DNA of 64,000 nt. It comes from JBBIGV01 sp037447335. GTDB taxonomy: Bacteria > Bacteroidota > Ignavibacteria > Ignavibacteriales > Ignavibacteriaceae. The first letter of the stretch is position 1. The number at the start of each line of letters is the position of its first letter. The notes beneath the pieces are model-generated. The model saw nothing but the letters and a program-made list of their open reading frames with translations. It ran no database searches and was not told the origin of the DNA. Both the position numbers and the translations under genes were made by a program. The stretch covers positions 1 to 64,000 of the forward strand of contig JBBIGV010000004.1 of assembly GCA_037447335.1 (NCBI GenBank), written 5' to 3'. Below are positions 9,269 through 18,079 of the stretch, in pieces.

Positions 9269-10072
9269 ATGACTTCAATCAATCTTCTGTTTATTGGTGA
9301 TATAATCGGAAAACCCGGACTCTCCCTTGTGCAAACATGGCTGCCGGGAATTATTCAAAAATATAAGCCTGATCTGGTTATTGCTAATGGCGAAAATGTT
9401 GCTGATGGAAAAGGATGTACAAGCAAAGAGGGTGAAATACTTTTTGATCTTGGCGTGCATGTTATTACGGGCGGCAATCATACATGGGATAAACACCAGT
9501 CTCAGGATTATCTGAAAGCTGAGCCGCGATCACTTCGCCCGCTTAATTATCCCAAAGGAACACACGGTAATGGTTATTATGTTGCTGAGACAAAAAAAGG
9601 AAAAGTGGGCGTTGTAAACCTGCAGGGCAGAGCCTTTATGGCTGCAATAGACTGCCCGTTCAGGGCAGCAGATTGGGTAATAGCCAAACTAAAAACCGAA
9701 ACGAAAGTTATATTTATCGATTTCCATGCCGAAGCAACAGCAGAGAAAATGGCGCTTGCATATTACCTGGATGGAAAAGTCAGTGCGATTGTAGGAACCC
9801 ATACTCACACTCAAACTGCCGATGAAAGAATACTTCCTAACGGAACCGGATACATCACAGATGCGGGAATGACCGGTCCGTATGAATCCGTTATTGGTAT
9901 GAAAACCGCTGCTGCCATAAACAGGTTTTTATACCAAACACCACAAAAGTATGAAACAGCTCAGAATGATGTTCATCTTTGCGGAATGTTTTTCAAAATT
10001 GATACTGAAAACGGCAAGACTTTAGAGCTTGAAAGAATTTTATTCCCTGAATTCATAAAAAAAACTGAGTAA
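9269..10072 (+). CDS. ymdB: YmdB family metallophosphoesterase
   Basis: 267 residues, the standard TIGR00282 length. Dimetal site motifs are visible in order: LFIGDIIGKPG (Asp at 11), IANGENVADGKG, TGGNHTWDKH, FIDFHAEATAEK and VGTHTHTQTADE. Bacillus YmdB is a phosphodiesterase reported to act on 2',3'-cyclic nucleotides and to influence biofilm and motility decisions. The physiological substrate here is unknown. It is the first gene of a closely packed set with the DNA methyltransferase (1-base gap) and folD. A 16-base segment upstream (9232-9247) is identical to one at 8288-8303 before the DUF433 gene. Confidence 0.9.
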   Translation: MTSINLLFIGDIIGKPGLSLVQTWLPGIIQKYKPDLVIANGENVADGKGCTSKEGEILFDLGVHVITGGNHTWDKHQSQDYLKAEPRSLRPLNYPKGTHGNGYYVAETKKGKVGVVNLQGRAFMAAIDCPFRAADWVIAKLKTETKVIFIDFHAEATAEKMALAYYLDGKVSAIVGTHTHTQTADERILPNGTGYITDAGMTGPYESVIGMKTAAAINRFLYQTPQKYETAQNDVHLCGMFFKIDTENGKTLELERILFPEFIKKTE

Positions 10073-10073
10073 G

Positions 10074-11087
10074 ATGAAAAATCTTTCTCTTCCAAGAATA
10101 GATTTAGATGAAACCTTGCACAATCTTCTTCTGCCTTATTGCAGATTGAATGGCGGTGAGGTGTGGGAAGATAAAGAAGGCAAACATAAGGTAGGCTGTA
10201 TTGATGCTGTCAAAACCAATGAACTATCCCGAATGTTTGCTGAAGAAAAAGCTGTGCTCGCAGTTCATGATCCACCGTATAACTTTATAGCATTTGAAGA
10301 AAAGCAAGCAGGTCGATTCGTTGAGTGGTCGGAACAATGGGTTAAAAATTCCTATAAATTTTTGAAAAATGATGCGTCTCTCTATATCTGGCTTGGTGCA
10401 GATCAGAATAACCACTTTCAGCCGTTTGGTGAATTTATATTAATGATGAAACAATCAGGATTTACATCCAGAAGTTTCATAACAATGCGTAACCAGCGTG
10501 GATACGGTACGCAAAAGAATTGGATGGCAATCCGGCAGGAACTGCTCTATTACATAAAAGGCAAACCTTATTTTAATGTTAATGCTGAGTACACAAATAT
10601 CCCTAAAATCTTAAAGGGTTATTATAAATCTGTAAACGGAAAAAGAACGGAAAACTTTGAACGAAGTAAATCCGAATTTATTCGCGCCGGTAACGTTTGG
10701 GTTGATATTCAGCAAGTCTTCTACCGGATGGAAGAGAATGTAAATGGTTGTTACGCCCAGAAACCTTTGAAAGCAATATCTCGGATTGTGGAATCAGCAA
10801 GTCAGCCTGATGATCTGGTTACTGACTTTTTTTCACACTCCGGAACTACATTAATTTCTTCGGAAATTCTAGGAAGGAGATGCTTTACAACAGATATTGA
10901 TCCTGTTTATTGTGAGATTGCTATTCGACGGTTGGAACATTTTAGACAAACTGGTAAAACAGGCTGGCAGAATTCAAACCCATTTAAAGAAGAGATTCTT
11001 AATGACGATAAATTAAAAGACCATTTAAAAAGTCATTATAATATTCACATACCAATTGAATTTAAACAAATTACAACCGGACTTTAA
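10074..11087 (+). CDS. Orphan beta-class DNA methyltransferase (N6-adenine or N4-cytosine)
   Basis: 337 residues. Catalytic motif IV is HDPPYN (about residues 65-70) and comes before the AdoMet-binding motif I, DFFSHSGTTL (about 255-264); this order defines the beta class. The segment QKPLKAISRIVESAS and the following CFTTDIDPVYCEIAIRRLE are typical of the family. DPPY is found in both adenine-N6 and cytosine-N4 enzymes. No restriction endonuclease gene lies nearby: the neighbours are ymdB (1 base upstream) and folD. It may be a housekeeping or regulatory methylase. The recognition site cannot be read from the sequence. Confidence 0.87.
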   Translation: MKNLSLPRIDLDETLHNLLLPYCRLNGGEVWEDKEGKHKVGCIDAVKTNELSRMFAEEKAVLAVHDPPYNFIAFEEKQAGRFVEWSEQWVKNSYKFLKNDASLYIWLGADQNNHFQPFGEFILMMKQSGFTSRSFITMRNQRGYGTQKNWMAIRQELLYYIKGKPYFNVNAEYTNIPKILKGYYKSVNGKRTENFERSKSEFIRAGNVWVDIQQVFYRMEENVNGCYAQKPLKAISRIVESASQPDDLVTDFFSHSGTTLISSEILGRRCFTTDIDPVYCEIAIRRLEHFRQTGKTGWQNSNPFKEEILNDDKLKDHLKSHYNIHIPIEFKQITTGL

Positions 11088-11106
11088 AAGGATAATACAT
11101 TTCATT

Positions 11107-11985
11107 ATGACATTGATTGACGGGAAAAAAACTGCACAGCAAATTCGTGAAGAATTAAAAATAAAAATTGATGAATTGAAGCTCTCCGGTAAGAACGTTC
11201 CGGGGTTAGTTACGATTCTTGTCGGAGAGGACCCGGCTTCACAAATTTATGTTAACAGTAAGGGTAAAGCCTGTGAAGAAATCGGAATGAGAACCCGATC
11301 GGAAAAACTTTCAAAAGATATTTCTGAGGAAGAGCTGCTCGGTATCATCAATAAGTATAATACTGACAGTGACTTTCATGGAATTCTTGTCCAGCTTCCA
11401 TTACCGAAACATATCAATGAAGATAAAGTCATTGAATCAATATCCCCCAAAAAAGATGTGGATGGATTTCATCCTGTAAGCGTGGGGAATCTGGTAATCG
11501 GAAAAGATACTTTTGCGCCCTGCACTCCTGCAGGTATCCAGGAACTATTAAAACGGTATAACATCGAAACAAAAGGGAAGCACGTTGTGGTAGTTGGCAG
11601 AAGTAATATCGTTGGCAAACCTGTGGCAAACATCATGCTTCAGAAAAAAGAAAATGCTAACGCAATTGTAACCATTTGTCATTCAGCCGCAAAAAATATT
11701 GAGTATTATACAAAACAGGCAGATATACTAATTGCCGCAATCGGCAGTGCAGATTTTGTGAAAGCCGATATGGTAAAAGAAGGTGTTGTTGTTATTGATG
11801 TCGGAATTAACCGCGTTGAGGATTCATCCAAACCGAAAGGATACAAAGTTGTTGGTGATGTAGATTTTGATGGTGTTGCCCCTAAAGCCACTTTCATTAC
11901 GCCTGTTCCGGGTGGTGTTGGGCCAATGACAATAGCAATGCTGCTAAGCAATACATTTAAAGCTTACACAATGTATGGTGAATAA
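11107..11985 (+). CDS. folD: FolD methylene-tetrahydrofolate dehydrogenase/cyclohydrolase
   Basis: 292 residues from the ATG at 11107. An upstream in-frame start at 11056 would add 17 unconserved residues inside the methyltransferase gene, so it is not preferred. Family motifs are visible: YVNSKGKACEEIGM with the catalytic Lys, QLPLPKHINEDKV, the segment PKKDVDGFHPVSVG, PCTPAGIQELL, VVVVGRSNIVGKP for NADP binding, and the C-terminal PVPGGVGPMTIAMLL. It interconverts 5,10-methylene- and 10-formyl-tetrahydrofolate in the cytoplasm. It is followed by deoC, whose start is coupled to its stop. Confidence 0.96.
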   Translation: MTLIDGKKTAQQIREELKIKIDELKLSGKNVPGLVTILVGEDPASQIYVNSKGKACEEIGMRTRSEKLSKDISEEELLGIINKYNTDSDFHGILVQLPLPKHINEDKVIESISPKKDVDGFHPVSVGNLVIGKDTFAPCTPAGIQELLKRYNIETKGKHVVVVGRSNIVGKPVANIMLQKKENANAIVTICHSAAKNIEYYTKQADILIAAIGSADFVKADMVKEGVVVIDVGINRVEDSSKPKGYKVVGDVDFDGVAPKATFITPVPGGVGPMTIAMLLSNTFKAYTMYGE

Positions 11986-11986
11986 A

Positions 11987-12853
11987 ATGGATCAACTATT
12001 AAGAGATTATGACGTATCTCCGGAATTCCTGGAAAGAACTTTAAGGGATTTCTACTGCGAGAATGATTCCTGCAAAGGATGGGAAACTAATGTAATTACA
12101 CAGCCCAAAACAGTTAACAACCTTGTTAAACTAGGCGCTGAAAGAATAGCAGCCGGCTTGGGCGTTGGGGATCATCTGAAAGATAAATCTCTCGCCCGTA
12201 AAATTGATCATACATTGCTGAAACCTGAAGCAGCAGAATCGGAAATACGAGCCTTATGTGAAGAAGCAAAAAAATATGAGTTTGCTTCCGTTTGTGTTAA
12301 TCCTTCGTGGGTTTGGTTATGCAGTCAGCTTCTTCGAAGCACAGAGGTTAAAGTCTGTACGGTTATAGGCTTCCCTTTGGGTGCTGCAACTACAGAGGTT
12401 AAAAAGTTTGAAGCCGGGCAGGCAATCCAGAACGGAGCTACAGAAATTGATATGGTAATTAACGTTGGCAGATTAAAAAGCGGAGATTATGATTTTGTTT
12501 ACAATGATGTTCATCAGGTTGTTTTGACTGCCAAACGTGAGCATGCTGTTGTAAAAGTAATTATTGAAACTGCGCTGCTTACCGATGAAGAGAAAGTGAA
12601 GGCTTGCCTGATATGTAAAGAAGCAGGAGCAGATTTTGTAAAAACATCTACCGGTTTCAGCAAAGGCGGTGCTGCAGTTGGGGATATTGCATTGATGAAG
12701 TATGTTGTAGGAGCCGGAATGGGTGTGAAAGCTTCCGGCGGTATCAGAACACGCGAAGATGCCGAAGCGATGGTTAAAAGCGGCGCCGACAGGATAGGTG
12801 CAAGTGCCAGTGTTAAAATTGTCCTTGGTGAGATGGGTGAGGGGAGTTACTAA
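11987..12853 (+). CDS. deoC: Deoxyribose-phosphate aldolase
   Basis: 288 residues from the ATG at 11987, chosen because GGTGA lies 5 bases before it; ATG at 11975 would add four residues and overlap folD. The class I aldolase core is clear: KIDHTLLKPEA (about residue 65 on), CTVIGFPLG, NGATEIDMVINVG, KVIIETALL, the Schiff-base Lys in DFVKTSTGFSKGGA, and KASGGIRT near the end. An N-terminal extension of about 60 residues, including a Cys pair (YCENDSC), is longer than in the E. coli enzyme. It cleaves deoxyribose-5-phosphate to acetaldehyde and glyceraldehyde-3-phosphate. Confidence 0.95.
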   Translation: MDQLLRDYDVSPEFLERTLRDFYCENDSCKGWETNVITQPKTVNNLVKLGAERIAAGLGVGDHLKDKSLARKIDHTLLKPEAAESEIRALCEEAKKYEFASVCVNPSWVWLCSQLLRSTEVKVCTVIGFPLGAATTEVKKFEAGQAIQNGATEIDMVINVGRLKSGDYDFVYNDVHQVVLTAKREHAVVKVIIETALLTDEEKVKACLICKEAGADFVKTSTGFSKGGAAVGDIALMKYVVGAGMGVKASGGIRTREDAEAMVKSGADRIGASASVKIVLGEMGEGSY

Positions 12854-12856
12854 CTA

Positions 12857-13081
12857 TTGATCCTGGATATTATTATTCGCAAATCAGACGATGGTTATAC
12901 CGCAGAGGTACCCTCAATCAAAGGTTGTGATGCCTGGGCTCACGATGAGGATATTGTTATTGAAAAGGTGCTCGAATTAGCATCATTCTATCTCAAAACA
13001 GATCGTAAAAAATTTAAACTTGATAAAGCGCGCCAAATCAAAAATAAATCGGTTTATAAATTAGTATTTGATAAAACTTAA
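12857..13081 (+). CDS. Orphan HicB-like small protein
   Basis: 74 residues with a TTG start 3 bases after deoC and GGGGAG about 10 bases upstream. The N-terminal part fits the HicB/UPF0150 beta-strand fold: IRKSDDGYTAEVPSIKGCDAW followed by a helix. There is no HicA gene next to it and no clear DNA-binding C-terminus. It lies between deoC and trmH with no spacing, so it is co-transcribed with metabolic genes. It may be a stand-alone HicB-fold protein rather than an antitoxin. Confidence 0.6.
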   Translation: MILDIIIRKSDDGYTAEVPSIKGCDAWAHDEDIVIEKVLELASFYLKTDRKKFKLDKARQIKNKSVYKLVFDKT

Positions 13082-13675
13082 GTGAAGAGCTTTAAATCCG
13101 AAAAACGAATCGGCAAAATCACCTCTGTAATTTCCTGCAGACAACCAACTTTAAAAGTTGTGCTCGAAAATATTCATGATCCTCACAATGTCAGCGCGGT
13201 CTTTCGAACCTGTGATGCAGTTGGTGTTCCTTCCGTAGCCCTAATCTATACGAATGAAAAATTTCCGAAAATTGGAAGAAAAACATCTGCTTCTGCTTTT
13301 AAATGGGTAAACAAAGAAAAATTTTACAGCGTCGAGGAGTGTTACGCCGAATTGAAAAAAAGTGGATTTAAGATTTACGCATCCGCGATTTCCAAAGATT
13401 CAAAAAATTTTTATGATCTCGACCTTACAAAAAATTCTGCAATAGTCTTAGGGAACGAACATCGCGGAGTATCAGTTGAAGCTGCTGATCTTGCAGATGA
13501 AAAATTCCTTATTCCTATGTACGGAATGGTCCAAAGTCTGAACGTATCGGTTGCAGCCGCTGTTATTCTTTATGAAGCGCAACGACAGCGAAGATTAAAA
13601 GGAATGTATGAGAAGCCTCAATACTCTGAGAATGAAATTGAAAAGCTTATTAAAGATTGGATTGAAAATAAATGA
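13082..13675 (+). CDS. trmH: SpoU/TrmH family RNA 2'-O-methyltransferase
   Basis: 197 residues with a GTG start immediately after the previous stop. The SPOUT knot motifs are present: ENIHDPHNVSAVFRTCDAVG (motif 1, with the catalytic Arg), LGNEHRGVS (motif 2) and MVQSLNVSVAAAVILYEAQRQR (motif 3). Length and motifs best fit TrmH, which methylates G18 of tRNA, but related rRNA enzymes cannot be excluded. It is the last gene of the run starting at ymdB. Confidence 0.88.
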   Translation: MKSFKSEKRIGKITSVISCRQPTLKVVLENIHDPHNVSAVFRTCDAVGVPSVALIYTNEKFPKIGRKTSASAFKWVNKEKFYSVEECYAELKKSGFKIYASAISKDSKNFYDLDLTKNSAIVLGNEHRGVSVEAADLADEKFLIPMYGMVQSLNVSVAAAVILYEAQRQRRLKGMYEKPQYSENEIEKLIKDWIENK

Positions 13676-13869
13676 TTGCTTTACATCTTTTTACTCTATT
13701 GCTATCTACGCAAAATTCAAAATTGATATTAATATTATGATGAATATCAGAATCGCTGCTGATCATTTATTTGTTAACCTGTATCCGGTTCACCTTACGA
13801 CAGGGACGGTATCCGGCAGCAGGCATCCGGTATCACTAATCAATCGCCTTTCTTCCGGCATTTCGAATT
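13676..13869. other. Leader before aroA with short ATCCGG-containing repeats
   Basis: A 194-base gap. Between about 13,782 and 13,837 the words TATCCGGTTC, GTATCCGGCA and CATCCGGTAT follow one another at intervals of about 15-30 bases. They look like an eroded short repeat cluster or a paired regulatory site. No ORF is supported. Confidence 0.4.
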
Positions 13870-15147
13870 ATGCTTCAATCATTCAATAAAATAAATAAAG
13901 TGAATGGGGAATTAGAACTCCCGGGTGATAAATCAATTTCACATAGGGCTGTTTTTTTTTCATCCATGGCGAAGGGAGACTCAGCCATCAACAATATTTC
14001 CAATGGGGATGATGTTAAATCAACCATTGAATGCTTCAGGCAGTTGGGAGTTCAATTTGAAACAAAAAAAAATGAGGTTATTGTACACGGGGTTGGCTAT
14101 AAGGGATTTAATGAAGCATCTTCGTTTCTTAATGCAGGCAATTCCGGTACAACTGCCAGATTATTAACCGGGCTTCTTGCGGCACAGGATTTCAGCAGTA
14201 CGATAACAGGGGATGAATCTCTCTCCCGCCGACCAATGCTCAGAATTGCTGAACCGTTACGACTTATGGGCGCTGAGATCGAATTGTCAGCAAATAAAAC
14301 ATTACCGATCAGAATTTCTCCATCTCAAATAAAAAACATTAATTATACTCTGCCGGTATCAAGTGCACAGGTTAAAAGCTGTCTTATACTTGCCGGTCTT
14401 CATGTTAATGAACAATCTATACTGATTGTTAAAGATGAAACCCGCGATCACACAGAAAGATTATTAAATCTGAAATCTGAAAAGAGTGATGCCGGCTGGA
14501 TTATCTCTTTCTCACAAAAAGATTATCCGTTTGCACAGGATTATTTTGTACCCGGTGATATTTCTTCTGCTTCTTTTTTCATTGTCTTAACTTTATTACT
14601 GCCTGATAGCGAACTTTTAATTAAAAACATTTCATTAAATCCTACCCGAACCGGGTTTATAAATGTTCTTAAACAAATGGGAGCAAACATCATAGCGATG
14701 AATACTTCTGTTTCCAACAATGAACCATTTGGTGATTTGATAATCAGAAGCAGCAATCTTAATAATGTCAGCATTCCTCTATCGATAGTTCCAAATATAA
14801 TTGATGAAATCCCGATACTTGCTGTGGCTGGGATTTTTGCAGATGGTACATTTGAAATTAAAGGCGTTGAAGAATTGCGAAAGAAAGAAACTGATCGTAT
14901 AAATTCACTGACTGATAATTTCCGACAAGCCGGTTTAAGTGTAGATGAGTATGATGCTGGTTTCAAAATATCGGGCAGAGTTACAGTCAGCCAGCCTCAA
15001 TTCAATTCTTTTAATGATCATCGCATTGCTATGGCATTTTCAGTCTTCTCACTCTTATTGGATACTGGGGGAAAAGTTGATAATTTTGAATGTGTAAAAA
15101 TTTCAAATCCTGAGTTCTTTACTCAATTAAATTCTGTGATAAGGTAA
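13870..15147 (+). CDS. aroA: 3-phosphoshikimate 1-carboxyvinyltransferase (EPSP synthase)
   Basis: 425 residues, the usual length for AroA. Motifs: PGDKSISHRA near the N-terminus for substrate binding, NAGNSGTTARLLTGLL (the PEP site), DESLSRRPM, KETDRINSL and the C-terminal FNDHRIAMAFSVF. It joins shikimate-3-phosphate with PEP in the sixth step of the chorismate pathway. No other aro gene is adjacent. The stop is 3 bases before the UgpC-like ATPase gene, so the two probably share a transcript. Confidence 0.95.
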   Translation: MLQSFNKINKVNGELELPGDKSISHRAVFFSSMAKGDSAINNISNGDDVKSTIECFRQLGVQFETKKNEVIVHGVGYKGFNEASSFLNAGNSGTTARLLTGLLAAQDFSSTITGDESLSRRPMLRIAEPLRLMGAEIELSANKTLPIRISPSQIKNINYTLPVSSAQVKSCLILAGLHVNEQSILIVKDETRDHTERLLNLKSEKSDAGWIISFSQKDYPFAQDYFVPGDISSASFFIVLTLLLPDSELLIKNISLNPTRTGFINVLKQMGANIIAMNTSVSNNEPFGDLIIRSSNLNNVSIPLSIVPNIIDEIPILAVAGIFADGTFEIKGVEELRKKETDRINSLTDNFRQAGLSVDEYDAGFKISGRVTVSQPQFNSFNDHRIAMAFSVFSLLLDTGGKVDNFECVKISNPEFFTQLNSVIR

Positions 15148-15150
15148 AGT

Positions 15151-16257
15151 ATGGCTGAAGTAATTCTTAAAAATGTTTTAAAAGTTTATGAAGGCGGTAA
15201 TGTTGCAGTTAAGGATTGTAACATTGAAGTTAAGGACAGGGAATTTGTGGTGCTTGTTGGTCCTTCCGGCTGCGGCAAATCAACTACTTTAAGAATGGTT
15301 GCTGGTCTTGAGGAAATAACTTCAGGTGATTTGTTTATTGATGGCATACGCGTTAATGATGTTTCGCCAAAAGACCGCGACATCGCAATGGTATTTCAGA
15401 ATTATGCTTTATACCCGCATATGTCGGTTTTTGATAATATGGCTTTTGGATTGAAACTTAGAAAATTTGATAAAGCAGAAATTGAAAAAAGAGTTAAAGA
15501 AGCAGCAAGGATATTAGGTCTTGAAGAATATCTTAATCGTAAACCTAAAGCACTTTCAGGCGGGCAAAGGCAAAGAGTAGCAGTTGGCAGGGCAATTGTT
15601 CGTAAGCCAAAAGTATTTTTATTTGATGAACCGCTTAGCAATCTTGATGCGAAATTAAGGGTTCAGATGCGAACTGAAATCTCCAAGCTGCATCAAAGTC
15701 TTGGTGCAACTATGATATATGTTACGCACGACCAAACGGAGGCTATGACAATGGGGGATAAGATAGTAATAATGAAAGATGGGATCATAGATCAGATCGA
15801 TACGCCGCTGAATCTTTACAACTTTCCGGCTAACAAATTTGTTGCCGGCTTTATCGGCAGCCCGTCAATGAACTTTATTGAAGGAATTGTTTATCAGGAT
15901 AATGGCACAAACTTTAAAAGCAATGTCAGCGGACTATCATTTAAACTTAATTCTGCCCATGAAATTCAATTGAAAAATCATTCCAATAAAAAAGTCTGGC
16001 TCGGTATAAGACCTGAAGATATTTACGATGCTGAATCCTCGGAAGCCAGAGACGAATTTGTGAAAATATACACCACACTCGAAGTGGTTGAGCCGATGGG
16101 GAATGAAATATTTATATACTTCAGAATTGATGGTGAAGAATTTGTTGGAAGAATACCCGCAAGGACAAAACCGGAAGCAGGTATTTCAAGAGAGCTTTAT
16201 CTTGACACTGGAAAACTGCATTTTTTTGATGCCGAAACTGAAAAAGTAATACGATAA
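15151..16257 (+). CDS. UgpC/MalK-type ABC transporter ATPase
   Basis: 368 residues. Walker A is GPSGCGKST (about 36-44), the Q-loop is VFQNYALYPHM, the signature is LSGGQRQRVAVGRA and Walker B is VFLFDEPLSNLDAKLR. The C-terminal part (about 240-368) is a TOBE/MalK-type regulatory domain with the phrase WLGIRPEDIYD. Such ATPases energise sugar or glycerol-phosphate importers and often serve several permeases. No permease or binding-protein gene is nearby, which fits a shared ATPase. The stop lies 4 bases from that of bshC on the other strand. Confidence 0.92.
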   Translation: MAEVILKNVLKVYEGGNVAVKDCNIEVKDREFVVLVGPSGCGKSTTLRMVAGLEEITSGDLFIDGIRVNDVSPKDRDIAMVFQNYALYPHMSVFDNMAFGLKLRKFDKAEIEKRVKEAARILGLEEYLNRKPKALSGGQRQRVAVGRAIVRKPKVFLFDEPLSNLDAKLRVQMRTEISKLHQSLGATMIYVTHDQTEAMTMGDKIVIMKDGIIDQIDTPLNLYNFPANKFVAGFIGSPSMNFIEGIVYQDNGTNFKSNVSGLSFKLNSAHEIQLKNHSNKKVWLGIRPEDIYDAESSEARDEFVKIYTTLEVVEPMGNEIFIYFRIDGEEFVGRIPARTKPEAGISRELYLDTGKLHFFDAETEKVIR

Positions 16258-16261
16258 GATT

Positions 16262-17887
16262 TTAAATTTTTATAACCTGATGTTCGAAGTGTCCTATCTC
16301 AATTTCATCGAACAGCTTCTTTAAAAAATCATCTCCGTATTTATTCCAGTAGTAAACGAAATTTATTTCTCTCTCCTGGAGAACTGAGTGAGGGAATACC
16401 GCTGTTGAGACTTTATCAATTTGTCTTAATATTGTTTCATGTTTACGCTTTTGAGCTTCAAGAGCCTTTTCCTTTAATTCGTCAACATAGCTAAGTATCT
16501 TTGTTTTGTATCTGTTGCTTGCATCAGCGGTTGTCTTATCAATTCTGAACAACCCTTCCTTGATCTTATCGAATCCCATTTCAAACTGGATAACCGCATC
16601 CTTAAATGTTTCTTCAACAGTAAAATCAGAAACTTTTTCAACTATTTTCTGCTTAACCTTTTCCGGGTCAATTATGATATCAAGTAAATCAAGATCATAT
16701 TTTTCTAAAACATTAAGAATATTTTTTTCAAGAATCATTACAGAAGATCTCGGATAAATTACAGGCGCCGGTATCTGATAAAACTTGTAAAGAGGATTAA
16801 CCTGTGCTAAGTACGAGATTTCACCAGGACCACCAGCATATGCTGCCGTTGGCAAAAGATAATCCTGACATATCGGTCTCAGTATCACATTCGGACTAAA
16901 CCTTTGCGGCTGATGGTTTATTTCAGAAATTATCTCTTCAAAAGTAAATTTCCGGCGTTTGCGCTTAAGCCTGAAATCATTTTCAACCGGCTCAAGCAAA
17001 TATCTGCCATCTTCATTGCTGTAAAAGAGATTTAGTGGTCTGATCTTTACCTGTGCATGGTACACCTCTTCTATCTGGGCGCTTGTAATGACAAGTTTTT
17101 CCGCATGCAGCCTGAAATCAGTAACTTCTTTAATGAAAACAGGTTTTAATAATTCCTTCACCGCATTGTCCTGCGGATCAAAAATAATCAAACCATACTT
17201 ATCGAACAGGAAGAATATCAGTTCGCGAAAAGCATCTTTGAAAGTTTTACCTTCAGCATAAAACTCCTTTAACTTTGAGATGATAGCAGGTTTAAATTCT
17301 GTATCTCTGAGTGATTGCTCAAGGTTTGTGAAGAAATCATTGATCGAGCTGTCAAATTTAAGAGTTCCAACGCTGCTGCGATCATCATCTTCGTTTGCTT
17401 CAGTTGAGTATCCGATTGTTTTTATATTGTTGTTATCGTCAGGTAGTTTAATTTGCCTGACTTCATTAAAATCATGATCATCTCCTTCAAGCCAGAACAC
17501 AGGCACGAAATTAAAACCATCATATTTCTGAGAAAAGCTTTCACTCAATTTTATAGCAGTTATAATTTTATACAAAGTATATAAAGGACCTGATAAGATC
17601 CCGAGCTGCTGCCCGGTTACTACGGCAAGAGTATTATCAGAAGATAGCTTCGATATATTATCTGAGGTTTTTTCAGAAGGCTGCAATGATGAATACTGTG
17701 CTTTAAGGATACCAGGCATTATTTCCCGGGCAGGATTTTTATGTTCTGAAACTGACTTGAATATTTTTAAATATCCATCGCGGCTGCGAAAATCAGAATT
17801 GAAATACTCTTTAACATTTTCGAATTCATAAAGATAGTCGAGAAACAGATTTTGATGCCCTGGAATATCACCGAAATTAATGAACAT
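16262..17887 (-). CDS. bshC: Bacillithiol biosynthesis cysteine-adding enzyme BshC
   Basis: 541 residues, the family length. Recognisable segments are VVTGQQLGILSGPLYTLYK and PVFWLEGDDHDFNEVR near the N-terminus, PTAAYAGGPGEISYLAQV in the middle, and a coiled-coil region near 430-490. BshC adds cysteine to glucosamine-malate in the last step of bacillithiol synthesis, which implies this organism uses bacillithiol as its low-molecular-weight thiol. bshA and bshB are not in the window. It is a single minus-strand gene, divergent from the radical SAM operon. Confidence 0.94.
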   Translation of the reverse strand: MFINFGDIPGHQNLFLDYLYEFENVKEYFNSDFRSRDGYLKIFKSVSEHKNPAREIMPGILKAQYSSLQPSEKTSDNISKLSSDNTLAVVTGQQLGILSGPLYTLYKIITAIKLSESFSQKYDGFNFVPVFWLEGDDHDFNEVRQIKLPDDNNNIKTIGYSTEANEDDDRSSVGTLKFDSSINDFFTNLEQSLRDTEFKPAIISKLKEFYAEGKTFKDAFRELIFFLFDKYGLIIFDPQDNAVKELLKPVFIKEVTDFRLHAEKLVITSAQIEEVYHAQVKIRPLNLFYSNEDGRYLLEPVENDFRLKRKRRKFTFEEIISEINHQPQRFSPNVILRPICQDYLLPTAAYAGGPGEISYLAQVNPLYKFYQIPAPVIYPRSSVMILEKNILNVLEKYDLDLLDIIIDPEKVKQKIVEKVSDFTVEETFKDAVIQFEMGFDKIKEGLFRIDKTTADASNRYKTKILSYVDELKEKALEAQKRKHETILRQIDKVSTAVFPHSVLQEREINFVYYWNKYGDDFLKKLFDEIEIGHFEHQVIKI

Positions 17888-18079
17888 TCGTTCTCCAACA
17901 ATGTTGATTTTTCGTAATCAAACTAACAAAAAGAATGTTTGTTAACAAATAGAACAGAATCAGCATCAGGTCAGAAATGCTATGAATTTGATTAGAATTG
18001 CAACTGAAGGATGAAATTCATGCTTACTTTGCCCTAAAGAAATAATTGAGTATTTTTTAAACAATTATTACCTGGATTG

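Noticed and set aside
13608..13889. 93-codon frame over the trmH end and aroA leader
   Set aside because: It overlaps trmH in another frame, has no ribosome-binding site or family match, and runs into the start of aroA.
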